From Chloroflexota bacterium (GTDB taxonomy: Bacteria; Chloroflexota; Ktedonobacteria; Ktedonobacterales; JACDGC01), in assembly GCA_021812265.1 (NCBI GenBank), contig JAKAOI010000125.1:1-6801 (forward strand): a stretch of 6,801 nt of DNA. The letters run 5' to 3'. Shown in pieces: positions 1 to 6,052 of this stretch (positions are counted from its first letter, which is position 1; every line of letters begins with the position of its first letter). Under the pieces are notes generated by a model. The model was not told the DNA's origin. It saw only the letters and a list, made by a program, of their open reading frames with translations, and did not search any database. Position numbers and translations under genes: made by a program.

Positions 1-78
1 CGCCGTATTCAAAAGCAGCAAGAATATGATTATTGGGCCGGAATCAATGTGAAAGGGCCGAAAGAAAAAAACTGTTAA
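1..78 (+). CDS. 3' end of an unidentified gene (partial, runs off the left edge)
   Basis: The frame beginning at base 1 is open for 25 codons and stops at TAA 76-78. The visible tail is hydrophilic and lysine-rich, ending in GPKEKNC. The other two plus frames also close early (stops at about 25-27 and 50-52), so this frame reaches furthest. The main support is context: a strong intrinsic terminator begins 28 bases after the stop, as expected at the end of a plus-strand transcription unit. The fragment is too short to identify a family, and nothing about function can be said. It could be a chance open frame. Confidence 0.45.
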   Translation, partial: RRIQKQQEYDYWAGINVKGPKEKNC

Positions 79-105
79 TCTTTCAGATCTGTCTCACTAT
101 ACATC

Positions 106-143
106 AAACACCATCTTACATTATCTTGAAGATGGTGTTTTTT
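106..143 (+). terminator. Rho-independent terminator after the left-edge gene
   Basis: A perfect 12-bp inverted repeat (AAACACCATCTT at 106-117, AAGATGGTGTTT at 129-140) encloses an 11-base loop. It runs into six consecutive T residues at 138-143. The T-tract lies on the plus-strand side, while the minus direction has only three, so it acts mainly on plus-strand transcription. It closes the unit ending at base 78 and insulates the downstream epimerase-like gene. Confidence 0.85.
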
Positions 144-380
144 ATTGAATGCGCCTATTTAGGCGTTATACACAGTAATATAGATGCCAACATCTTTTTA
201 TCATTTTCAGCATTCTATTCCGGCAACCACCAAATGTGGTAATGCGCGCAAGTTGTGCGGCGCAAAAAGTCATAGTCTCAGCAACAGAAACCATTGGATT
301 TTTACAGGCGCTTATTTTTTATAAAGCAATAGCATACGCCACAGCTTACTGATAAAATTCTTATTAAGAAGGTTTCATTT
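144..380 (+). other. Intergenic leader before the epimerase-like gene; no gene seen
   Basis: This stretch is AT-rich and I see no convincing coding frame in it. It contains a small palindrome at 152-165 (CGCCTA, TT, TAGGCG) and a weak 5-bp hairpin at 226-240 (ACCAC, GTGGT). An AAGAAGG Shine-Dalgarno site at 366-372 lies 8 bases before the ATG at 381. A possible extended -10 (TG, A, TAAAAT) sits at 350-358. It has no -35 partner, and its predicted start would fall almost on the Shine-Dalgarno site, so I do not annotate it as a promoter. The real promoter is probably in this interval but is not clear. Confidence 0.5.
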
Positions 381-1142
381 ATGTATCCGTTTCCCATGTA
401 TTCAGACACAGTTCCTTCAGTTACTGTAGAACAAATGATTATTGTTGACGATTTGATGATACAATATTACAAAATCAGTCTTATCCAAATGCTGGAAAAT
501 GCTGGCCGATGTCTTGCCATCACCGCAAATATGTTATTTTTACAGGGCAGCCCAGCCGGTAAAACAGTCGTTGTTTTGGCCGGCAACGGCGGCAACGGCG
601 GCGGCGCTATAGCATGCGGGCGCCGGCTGCATAATTGGGGTGCGCATGTCATCCTTGGTCTGGCGCGGCCGGAATCGGAGCTAAAAAGCGCAACAATGCT
701 GCAGATAGAAATCATCCACTCACTCGGCGTTCCTATCATTTCTGCGGAAGATCTGCCGCACATTGCTTCACCAGACCTCGTTATCGACGGAGTTATAGGC
801 TACAGTTTAAATGGCGATCCCACCGGCGGAGCCGCATCGTTGATTCACTGGGCAAATAATCAACCAGCGCCAGTTCTAGCGCTGGATATTCCATCCGGCG
901 TCGACGGCTCTGACGGTATACCACACGGAATCGCCGTGCGATCCACGGCAACTGTAACTTTAGCGCTGCCTAAAAAGGGATTGTATGCCCCAGCAGCGCG
1001 CGCGTTTGTGGGAGATCTCTATCTGGCGGATATCAGCGCGCCGCCGGAACTATATACTCATCCATCATTAGGTTTAATCATACCCGCAGACCTTTTTGCG
1101 CAATCTGACATTGTGCGGCTGCGCTACCCAAACAGCGACTAA
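381..1142 (+). CDS. nnrE: NAD(P)H-hydrate epimerase-like protein (YjeF N-terminal domain only)
   Basis: The 253-residue product matches the YjeF_N fold. The family interconverts the R and S forms of hydrated NADH/NADPH so that a partner dehydratase can restore the cofactor; it is cytoplasmic. Visible landmarks are the NAG helix at 40-42, a glycine-rich loop at about 66-75 (LAGNGGNGGG), IDG at 135-137, DIPSGVDG at 169-176, the late-strand motif ALPKKGL at 195-201, and a VGDLYLADIS strand near 210-219. The length fits a stand-alone epimerase; many bacteria fuse it to the NnrD dehydratase, which is absent here. The ATG at 381 is supported by AAGAAGG 8 bases upstream. One oddity is that the usual NNGGDG of the loop reads as GNGGGA, losing the aspartate, which may mark a divergent subfamily. 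The fold assignment is firm, the precise activity less so. It converges on the carboxypeptidase gene with a 43-base gap. Confidence 0.82.
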   Translation: MYPFPMYSDTVPSVTVEQMIIVDDLMIQYYKISLIQMLENAGRCLAITANMLFLQGSPAGKTVVVLAGNGGNGGGAIACGRRLHNWGAHVILGLARPESELKSATMLQIEIIHSLGVPIISAEDLPHIASPDLVIDGVIGYSLNGDPTGGAASLIHWANNQPAPVLALDIPSGVDGSDGIPHGIAVRSTATVTLALPKKGLYAPAARAFVGDLYLADISAPPELYTHPSLGLIIPADLFAQSDIVRLRYPNSD

Positions 1143-1185
1143 AAACACCGCAAATACCACAATTCTCATTGTTTGAACTGCTTGC

Positions 1186-2148
1186 TCAAGATGAATACGC
1201 CCATTGCAAAAGCGCTTCGGTGTCTTGGAAGCGCGCGTCATAAACAGGCTCTCCCAACACCACTACAATATATTCTAGGCCATTATGCATTGCCGCAGAG
1301 GTAAAGCAATAACCGGCGTTACCAGTAAAACCTGTTTTACCGCCAATAACATCCAATGTGGCGTTTGCCTTGCCAAACGGAGTGGTAGAATCAAGAAATT
1401 TATTGAGACTCTGCAGCATCAGCGATGGATGCGATCCGGTCGCCGGAATATAGTAAAATTCCGTCCCGACTATGCTTTGAAACAGCGGAAAAGACATAGC
1501 AAAAGCAGTTAAATGCGCCAAATCTTCGGCCGTAGTATAGTGATTGCTGGCGTCCAGCCCTGTAGTGTTTGAATAACTTGTATGAGAAAGCCCTAAAGCG
1601 GCGGCAAAACGGTTCATCAGTCGCACATAGGCCGCTTGCGATCCCATTAATCCATCTGCAATAGCTACCGCGGCGTCATCCCCGGATGGCAGCATCATTC
1701 CATAAAGCAGCTGCCGCAATGTATACACCTGTCCCGGCAAACAGCCCATACGGCTGGCGTCCAGCGGCAAAAGACTTACATCATTAGAAACAGTAATTGG
1801 CGTATCCAAACTGCCCGGGAAATCATAGATAGCCACCAACGCCGTCATAACTTTTGTTGTGCTGGCCATTGCCACTTCCTGATTAGCGTTATACGCATAC
1901 TGAGGACCACTGCCGTTTGGTGTAAATAGAAAAGCGTTGGTTGCAGTAATTGCCGGCGGCAAAGCTATATTAAAATTCTTAAAAAGCTGGGTCATATCGA
2001 CAGATTGACTGGTTGCCGTCGCCACAGCTGCGCTGGACAGAGCCGTTGGTGTATGAAATTTTTCGGCAAAAATTCCCATAAATATTGAGCCAACTAATGT
2101 AACAATAACTACCGAGCTAATAATAATCCGATTGCGAATAGAATTCAT
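1186..2148 (-). CDS. D-alanyl-D-alanine carboxypeptidase, peptidase S11 family (DacA/DacF type)
   Basis: This 320-residue penicillin-binding protein is predicted to remove the terminal D-Ala from peptidoglycan stem peptides outside the cytoplasmic membrane. A hydrophobic segment at about 8-28 after a short basic N-terminus is an uncleaved anchor or signal peptide. Catalytic motifs appear in the expected order: STTK at 96-99 (nucleophile Ser96, Lys99), SGD at 155-157 in place of the usual SxN, and KTG at 271-273. The segment SNTTGLDASNHYTTAEDLA around 193-211 is also typical of the family. There is little room for the C-terminal beta domain of DacA-type enzymes, so this is essentially the catalytic domain plus an N-terminal anchor. 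Upstream is only a weak site, GGGA 8 bases from the ATG. It is the last gene of the minus-strand cluster, 31 bases after the membrane-protein gene, so it may depend on read-through. No strong terminator follows. Confidence 0.92.
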   Translation of the reverse strand: MNSIRNRIIISSVVIVTLVGSIFMGIFAEKFHTPTALSSAAVATATSQSVDMTQLFKNFNIALPPAITATNAFLFTPNGSGPQYAYNANQEVAMASTTKVMTALVAIYDFPGSLDTPITVSNDVSLLPLDASRMGCLPGQVYTLRQLLYGMMLPSGDDAAVAIADGLMGSQAAYVRLMNRFAAALGLSHTSYSNTTGLDASNHYTTAEDLAHLTAFAMSFPLFQSIVGTEFYYIPATGSHPSLMLQSLNKFLDSTTPFGKANATLDVIGGKTGFTGNAGYCFTSAAMHNGLEYIVVVLGEPVYDARFQDTEALLQWAYSS

Positions 2149-2179
2149 AAAATATTCCCGTGATATTACAATAAAACCA

Positions 2180-2890
2180 TTATTGAGACTGACACACTAA
2201 ATAGGGCGAAGAAGGCTCAGGATTGTTGCTTTGCTGCGCAGTAAGCCCCTGAAAATATGGTTTCCCCGATACCCCATTGCTGATAATTTGCGGAGGAGTA
2301 ATGGCATAAATATTCCATTGAGTATTGCAGGTAGATGTATCCATTGTAGTAACCCACAGCGATTCATAAAATACCTGAAAAAGTGTTTTGGTCATTCCGT
2401 TGGTGTCATACCATTGCCAAAAATGCTGGTTGGGATAGGCGCGCATATACAGTTCTAATATTTGCGTTTGTATTTGCGCGCTCAGCTGTGTTACCGATTT
2501 GCTGGAGCGCAGCGGCTGGGTAATCAGATCTATTTCGCCGGCTTGGTATGTAGTGACAGTAATAAGAGCATTGGGGTATAACGTATGAATTTCCTGAAAC
2601 GCTTGAACAGGCGTTAGCGAAGCCACTGCAACAGGCTCGCCAAAATGAAACAGCGACGGCGGCACATTTGCTTTATTGGCAATAAAATACCCCGCAGCCA
2701 TAAATATCACCGCAGCCAATACACCCGAAAGCGCCGTAACTATCCTACGAGCGCCGGTTCGCGGAGCAGCAAATGCGGCGGCGGATACTGTTCTGCTATT
2801 GCCGCTGCGCACAGCGGTTGGGGCGCTGCGCGCAGAAGATTTACGCGCCCCCGGCTTTACATTTGATGGATAATATGGCGAGTTACTCAT
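2180..2890 (-). CDS. Unrecognised single-pass membrane protein
   Basis: I do not recognise a family. The 236-residue product has three parts. Residues 1-49 are disordered and rich in Ser, Ala, Pro and Arg, with strong positive charge. Residues 50-71 form a membrane segment (IVTALSGVLAAVIFMAAGYF). The remaining ~165 residues would face the cell exterior (N-in, C-out by the positive-inside rule). The outer part is rich in Gln, Thr and aromatic residues (HFWQWY at 156-161) and has two cysteines, C188 and C233, which could form a disulfide. I start it at ATG 2888-2890 because GGAG lies 8 bases upstream. A longer in-frame start at 2956 would overlap prmC by 61 bases and add a basic tail with no benefit. 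It begins five bases after the prmC stop, so the two are probably cotranslated. Its place before a periplasm-facing carboxypeptidase hints at an envelope role, but that is inference. Confidence 0.8.
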   Translation of the reverse strand: MSNSPYYPSNVKPGARKSSARSAPTAVRSGNSRTVSAAAFAAPRTGARRIVTALSGVLAAVIFMAAGYFIANKANVPPSLFHFGEPVAVASLTPVQAFQEIHTLYPNALITVTTYQAGEIDLITQPLRSSKSVTQLSAQIQTQILELYMRAYPNQHFWQWYDTNGMTKTLFQVFYESLWVTTMDTSTCNTQWNIYAITPPQIISNGVSGKPYFQGLTAQQSNNPEPSSPYLVCQSQ

Positions 2891-2895
2891 AGCCT

Positions 2896-3822
2896 TCACT
2901 CCGCAGGTAATTGAATAACAACAAAACGATCCCAGCCTGCGTAATCTTTGCCGCAAGTAATTGCGGCGCGCGGAAATATACGCAGCGCAAACTCCGAGAT
3001 CCGATCTTGCTGGTCAAACCCATGTTCCAGCGCAATTATGCCGCCGGATTTTAATTTTGCTTTGGCCATTTCCAAAAGACTGAAAATATGTCGCAAACCG
3101 TGATCTTCACTGAACAACGCCATATGCGGCTCATATTTTACAACATTCGGCTGCGCGCCATGAGCGGCGGGATCCGTATCAATATACGGTAAGTTTGCGA
3201 TGATAAGATCAACAGGAACCGGAACAGGTTCCAGCAGATTTCCCTGCAACAAAGTAACACGATCGCTCATATGCGCGCGGTCGCAGTTGCTCTGCGCCAA
3301 GGTCAGCGCATCCTGTGAAATATCTACAGCAAATATTCTGCCGATGCGCGGCGCTAACGTCAGCAGAGCAAGAGCAATGGCGCCGCTGCCAGTTCCGATA
3401 TCTGCCGCCAAAATATCCGGAACAGCGCCATCCGGAATATCATCCTCATCCGGCAAAACACCAAAACGGCTTTCCAAAGCGCGCGAAGCAGCTTCAACCA
3501 ACAGTTCGGTTTCCGGCCGTGGAATAAGCGCGCGAGGATCAACTGAAATCTCAAGACCCATAAACCATTTTTTCCCGGTTATATAGGCCGTCGGCTCACC
3601 CTGTGCGCGACGCTGAATAAGATCATGATAACGTATTATGTCCGATTCCGCAAGCGCGCGTTCCGGATACGCCATTAAAACAGATCGCGGAACATCCAAG
3701 ACAAACGCCAGAAGCACATGCGCGTCTAGTTTGGGAGTTTCGCAGCCGGATGCGGCAAGTAGTCGGATACCCCAAGCTGCTTGCCCTCCCCAAGTATGTT
3801 CCTCTGCATTTTTTTCAGGCAT
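2896..3822 (-). CDS. prmC: Peptide chain release factor N5-glutamine methyltransferase
   Basis: PrmC (HemK) methylates the glutamine of the GGQ motif in release factors RF1 and RF2 using S-adenosylmethionine, which speeds translation termination; it is cytoplasmic. The 308-residue product has the family's N-terminal helical domain and the linker motifs GEPTAYITG at 75-83 and LIPRPETE at 99-106. The methyltransferase domain follows, with SAM-binding DIGTGSG at 141-147, acidic Asp167 after the second strand, and the substrate-glutamine motif as NLPY at 210-213. YEPHMALF at 230-237 is also characteristic. It is slightly longer than usual, partly because of an acidic linker (PDEDDIPDG, about 124-132) before the SAM domain. 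NLPY instead of NPPY is a variant; the Asn and Tyr are kept. Its ATG overlaps the stop of the upstream gene as TAATG, and GAGG and GGGA lie 10 and 4 bases before the start, which points to translational coupling. Confidence 0.95.
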   Translation of the reverse strand: MPEKNAEEHTWGGQAAWGIRLLAASGCETPKLDAHVLLAFVLDVPRSVLMAYPERALAESDIIRYHDLIQRRAQGEPTAYITGKKWFMGLEISVDPRALIPRPETELLVEAASRALESRFGVLPDEDDIPDGAVPDILAADIGTGSGAIALALLTLAPRIGRIFAVDISQDALTLAQSNCDRAHMSDRVTLLQGNLLEPVPVPVDLIIANLPYIDTDPAAHGAQPNVVKYEPHMALFSEDHGLRHIFSLLEMAKAKLKSGGIIALEHGFDQQDRISEFALRIFPRAAITCGKDYAGWDRFVVIQLPAE

Positions 3823-4991
3823 TACTTCCCATCCTCATTCGCGTGGGCAGATTGCGCGCCATTGCGATATCCTTCGCGCAATTCATGCACTAATTTGGCG
3901 CGCTTAGCATAGAGCCGTTTATGCGCGCGCGGTTCGGCGCGAGTTACAGCATAGGCGGCAAGCAGGGGAAAACTAACAGTGGAATCACCATATACCACTA
4001 TTGAATCGGGCAATTGATCGGGTTTAATCTTTCCCCAAGAAACTGCTTCTGAAGGAGTAGCGCCGGAAAGACCTCCCCAATGCGGAGCGTCTGCAGTCAT
4101 TTGAATAAAGTAATCATGGCCGCCTTTATTAATACCTAAAACTTCCCAAAGCTGCGGCTGTGTTTGCAGATAGAAGTTTTTGGGTGAGCCGCCGCCAATA
4201 ATCAACACGCCGTTTTGTGGGGCGTCCTGCACAATAGCGGTTGTTTCATGCACATCAAAAAGGGGATCGATGGTCAGCGCGCCGCCATCCAGCTGATGAC
4301 GCGCTAAATTCATACCAATGGAAGAATCACCCGGTGAGGAAGTGTAAATCGGAACATCATATTTAGCCGCCTGCGCCAAAACAGAGTATTCAGGCTGCGC
4401 GCCCGTTTCCAGCAGTTTTTGACCGATAAGATAGTGCAGCTCGGCGGTAGACATGGAACGCTGCGGAAAGCTCTTAAAAATCTCCCTCAGCCACGTGTCT
4501 GTATCCAACAATGTTTGGTCCGGAAATAATATATCATAGATACGAATCACACCCGCTTCCTGCAAAGCAACATCAGAAACATCGAACCTGCCGCGGCGCA
4601 AAGTCATAGCAAGCGCATGATGAATATCGTGGTACATATTGGCGCCGGTGCTTACAATAACATCTACCGCGCCGCGCTCAATCAGGGTAATAATAGCGCC
4701 GCCAATGCCGGCAGGAGTCATAGCTCCGGCGACGGTCAGCGCTACAGTAACATTATTTTCCGGATTCAGCATTTTTGTTGCGTACAGTCTGCAGGCTTCG
4801 TTCAATCGGCCGGCGTTATACGCCTGAAACGCAGTGTCAATCAGATCGGCGGCCGAAACGCCCGGAGAAATTTTACCGGGAATAATCGGCGCGCCTTGCA
4901 AATAATCATCCATTGTAGGAGCATTCGGCTCAGAATGAATATTTTGGCTGTTATCACGATCGCCGTCAGTATGATTATGTCTATGCGGCAT
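3822..4991 (-). CDS. Deoxyhypusine synthase-like enzyme (bacterial DHS family)
   Basis: The 389-residue product belongs to the NAD-dependent deoxyhypusine synthase family. In eukaryotes this enzyme moves the aminobutyl group of spermidine to a lysine of eIF5A. Bacteria lack eIF5A, and studied bacterial homologues act in polyamine metabolism (for example making homospermidine), so the substrate here is unknown. EAVSWGK at 315-321 matches the human active-site segment, with Lys321 in the place of catalytic Lys329 and Glu315 and Trp319 retained. Likely NAD-site segments are AGAMTPAGIGG at 88-98, STGAN at 114-118 and IGGGSPKN at 265-272. By eye, human spermidine ligands Glu136/Glu137 correspond to Tyr-His (120-121) and His288 to Asn272. 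The His/Asp-rich first ~26 residues look disordered. I chose ATG 4989-4991 because GGAG lies 10 bases upstream; Met27 has no comparable site. It is first in the operon and overlaps prmC by one base. Confidence 0.88.
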   Translation of the reverse strand: MPHRHNHTDGDRDNSQNIHSEPNAPTMDDYLQGAPIIPGKISPGVSAADLIDTAFQAYNAGRLNEACRLYATKMLNPENNVTVALTVAGAMTPAGIGGAIITLIERGAVDVIVSTGANMYHDIHHALAMTLRRGRFDVSDVALQEAGVIRIYDILFPDQTLLDTDTWLREIFKSFPQRSMSTAELHYLIGQKLLETGAQPEYSVLAQAAKYDVPIYTSSPGDSSIGMNLARHQLDGGALTIDPLFDVHETTAIVQDAPQNGVLIIGGGSPKNFYLQTQPQLWEVLGINKGGHDYFIQMTADAPHWGGLSGATPSEAVSWGKIKPDQLPDSIVVYGDSTVSFPLLAAYAVTRAEPRAHKRLYAKRAKLVHELREGYRNGAQSAHANEDGK

Positions 4992-5022
4992 GGACAGTTG
5001 TCTCCATATATGCGAAATTGAA

Positions 5023-5046
5023 AGTAAAATACTTGCTGCTTTTACT
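5023..5046. promoter_or_regulatory. Operator-like inverted repeat between divergent genes
   Basis: AGTAAAA (5023-5029) and TTTTACT (5040-5046) are exact 7-bp inverted arms separated by 10 bases, so the two half-sites lie on about the same face of the helix. It is followed by no T-tract and lies just downstream of the extended -10 predicted for the minus-strand operon. A regulator-binding site is a reasonable reading, but AT-rich arms of this length can arise by chance. Confidence 0.3.
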
Positions 5047-5070
5047 GTAGCACATTTTTTATACCATATT
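5041..5070 (+). promoter_or_regulatory. Weak candidate promoter for the 3-hydroxyacyl-CoA dehydrogenase gene
   Basis: TTTACT (5041-5046, 4 of 6 to the -35 consensus) and CATATT (5065-5070, 4 of 6 to the -10 consensus) are separated by 18 bases. Transcription would start near 5077, about 20 bases before the ATG at 5097. The leader contains GGGAG at 5082-5086 as the Shine-Dalgarno site, 10 bases from the start. The match is weak and other AT-rich combinations in the gap are possible. Confidence 0.2.
5058..5066 (-). promoter_or_regulatory. Extended -10 promoter element for the DHS-like/prmC operon
   Basis: On the minus strand this reads TGGTATAAA: an extended -10 TG dinucleotide, one base, and TATAAA (5 of 6 consensus). 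There is no good -35 at 17 bases, as is common for extended -10 promoters. Transcription would start near 5050, giving a leader of roughly 60 bases before the ATG at 4991. It is the best promoter candidate in the divergent gap, judged from consensus only. Confidence 0.4.
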
Positions 5071-5096
5071 TATTGCTAATTGGGAGTACATAATCA

Positions 5097-5972
5097 ATGA
5101 CTGATTTCTTCATAGCCGGCGTTGTTGGCGGCGGAGCCATGGGATCCGGCATAGCGTATGAAATTGCGCGGTCTACCGCTTGTTCGGTAATTGTGCGTGA
5201 TGTAGATGAAGCAGCGCTGGCAAAGGCGCGCAGCAATATTGATAAAATGATCGATCGGCAGCGGGATAAAGGCCAAATTTCTGCAGAAGCCGCGGAAGAA
5301 CAGCGCGCGCGCATCCGATACAGCTCCGAATGGGAGGTTTTTGCCGAAGCAGATATCGTGATCGAAGCCGCATTTGAAGATATGGCGGTAAAACGCGGCA
5401 TTTTTACAAAGTTGGATGCAGTATGCAAACCCACAGCCATCCTTGCCAGCAACACCTCCGGCCTATCCATCACGGAAATCGCCTCAGTGTGCGCGCGCCC
5501 GGAACGAGTAATAGGGCTGCATTTTTTTAATCCGGTTCCGGCAATGAAATTGGTAGAAGTAATTACCGCATATCAAACAGATTCCGCAACAGCGCAAAAA
5601 TCCTTGGAATTTTGTCATGCGCTTGGAAAAGAAACAGCCAAAGCGAAAGATTATCCCGGATTTATAACTACCCGCATCGGCATGGCAATGCTGGCTGAAG
5701 CCGCAAGATGCTTAGATGAAGGCGTAGGCACAGTGGAAGATATTGATGTGGCAATTCGCTTAGGCTACAACTTTCCCATGGGACCATTTGAACTGGCCGA
5801 CCTTGTAGGCATAGACGTGCTGCTGCATATTCTGGAAAATAACACTGTTTTGCTGGGCGAACGCTTTATACCCACGCCCCTGCTGCGGCAAATGACGGCC
5901 GCGGGCAAGCTCGGACGTAAAACAGGCGAAGGCTTTTATAAATATGAAAATGGCAAAAAGATTGCCAAATAA
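5097..5972 (+). CDS. 3-hydroxyacyl-CoA (3-hydroxybutyryl-CoA) dehydrogenase
   Basis: This 291-residue cytoplasmic enzyme interconverts 3-hydroxyacyl-CoA and 3-oxoacyl-CoA with NAD, as in beta-oxidation or butanoate metabolism. The N-terminal Rossmann domain shows GGGAMG at 11-16 and Asp35 after the second strand, favouring NAD over NADP. Catalytic-site segments are SNTSG at 118-122 (Ser121), LHFFNP at 141-146 (His142) and VEVI with Glu154, giving the His-Glu pair. The C-terminal dimer domain follows, with YPMGPFEL-like NFPMGPFELADLVGID at 225-240 and the ending GRKTGEGFYKY. By alignment with the human enzyme, Asn208 is Thr192 here (GFITTR), a deviation also seen in some bacterial subfamilies. 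Length is normal. It is a single-gene unit, divergent from the DHS-like operon and closed by the terminator at 6004-6038. No thiolase or enoyl-CoA hydratase is nearby, so the chain length and pathway cannot be read from context. Confidence 0.93.
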   Translation: MTDFFIAGVVGGGAMGSGIAYEIARSTACSVIVRDVDEAALAKARSNIDKMIDRQRDKGQISAEAAEEQRARIRYSSEWEVFAEADIVIEAAFEDMAVKRGIFTKLDAVCKPTAILASNTSGLSITEIASVCARPERVIGLHFFNPVPAMKLVEVITAYQTDSATAQKSLEFCHALGKETAKAKDYPGFITTRIGMAMLAEAARCLDEGVGTVEDIDVAIRLGYNFPMGPFELADLVGIDVLLHILENNTVLLGERFIPTPLLRQMTAAGKLGRKTGEGFYKYENGKKIAK

Positions 5973-6003
5973 AAGTTAGCGGCAGGCAAAGCCCAAACGA
6001 CAC

Positions 6004-6038
6004 AAAAAATGACGGTTATCCAAGATAGCCGTCATTTT
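6004..6038. terminator. Bidirectional terminator between convergent genes
   Basis: AAAATGACGGTTATC (6006-6020) pairs with GATAGCCGTCATTTT (6024-6038) over 15 bp, with one T-G wobble and a 3-base loop. On the plus strand the stem ends in four T residues; on the minus strand it runs into six (complement of A 6004-6009), so it should be stronger against minus transcription. It lies 31 bases after the dehydrogenase stop and 14 bases beyond the receiver-gene stop, serving both. Confidence 0.88.
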
Positions 6039-6052
6039 AGCAGAATATGTTA

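Noticed and set aside
152..165. CGCCTA-TT-TAGGCG palindrome downstream of the first terminator
   Set aside because: A loop of two bases and no T-tract argue against a terminator, and a single short palindrome is not enough to call an operator.
33..242. A 69-codon plus-strand frame
   Set aside because: It runs through the strong terminator at 106-143, overlaps the better-supported gene end at 78, has no ribosome site, and its product has no coherent features.
583..605. GGC-rich repeated stretch in the epimerase-like gene
   Set aside because: It simply encodes the glycine-rich loop of the YjeF_N fold and is not an independent repeat element.
1159..1172. ACAAT-TCTC-ATTGT hairpin between the convergent epimerase-like and carboxypeptidase genes
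   Set aside because: Only five mostly A-T pairs and no adjoining T-tract; too weak to call a terminator.
2891..2956. Longer start for the membrane protein at 2956
   Set aside because: It would overlap prmC by 61 bases, while the ATG at 2888-2890 has a well-placed GGAG and leaves a natural 5-base gap.
4617..5021. A 134-codon plus-strand frame opposite the start of the DHS-like gene
   Set aside because: It is antisense to a conserved coding region, with composition explained by the opposite-strand codons, and there is no ribosome site.
5042..5473. A 143-codon minus-strand frame opposite the dehydrogenase gene
   Set aside because: It is antisense to a well-conserved enzyme and is Ser/Ala-rich with no motif; it also ends inside the divergent promoter region. 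It is a shadow of the real gene.
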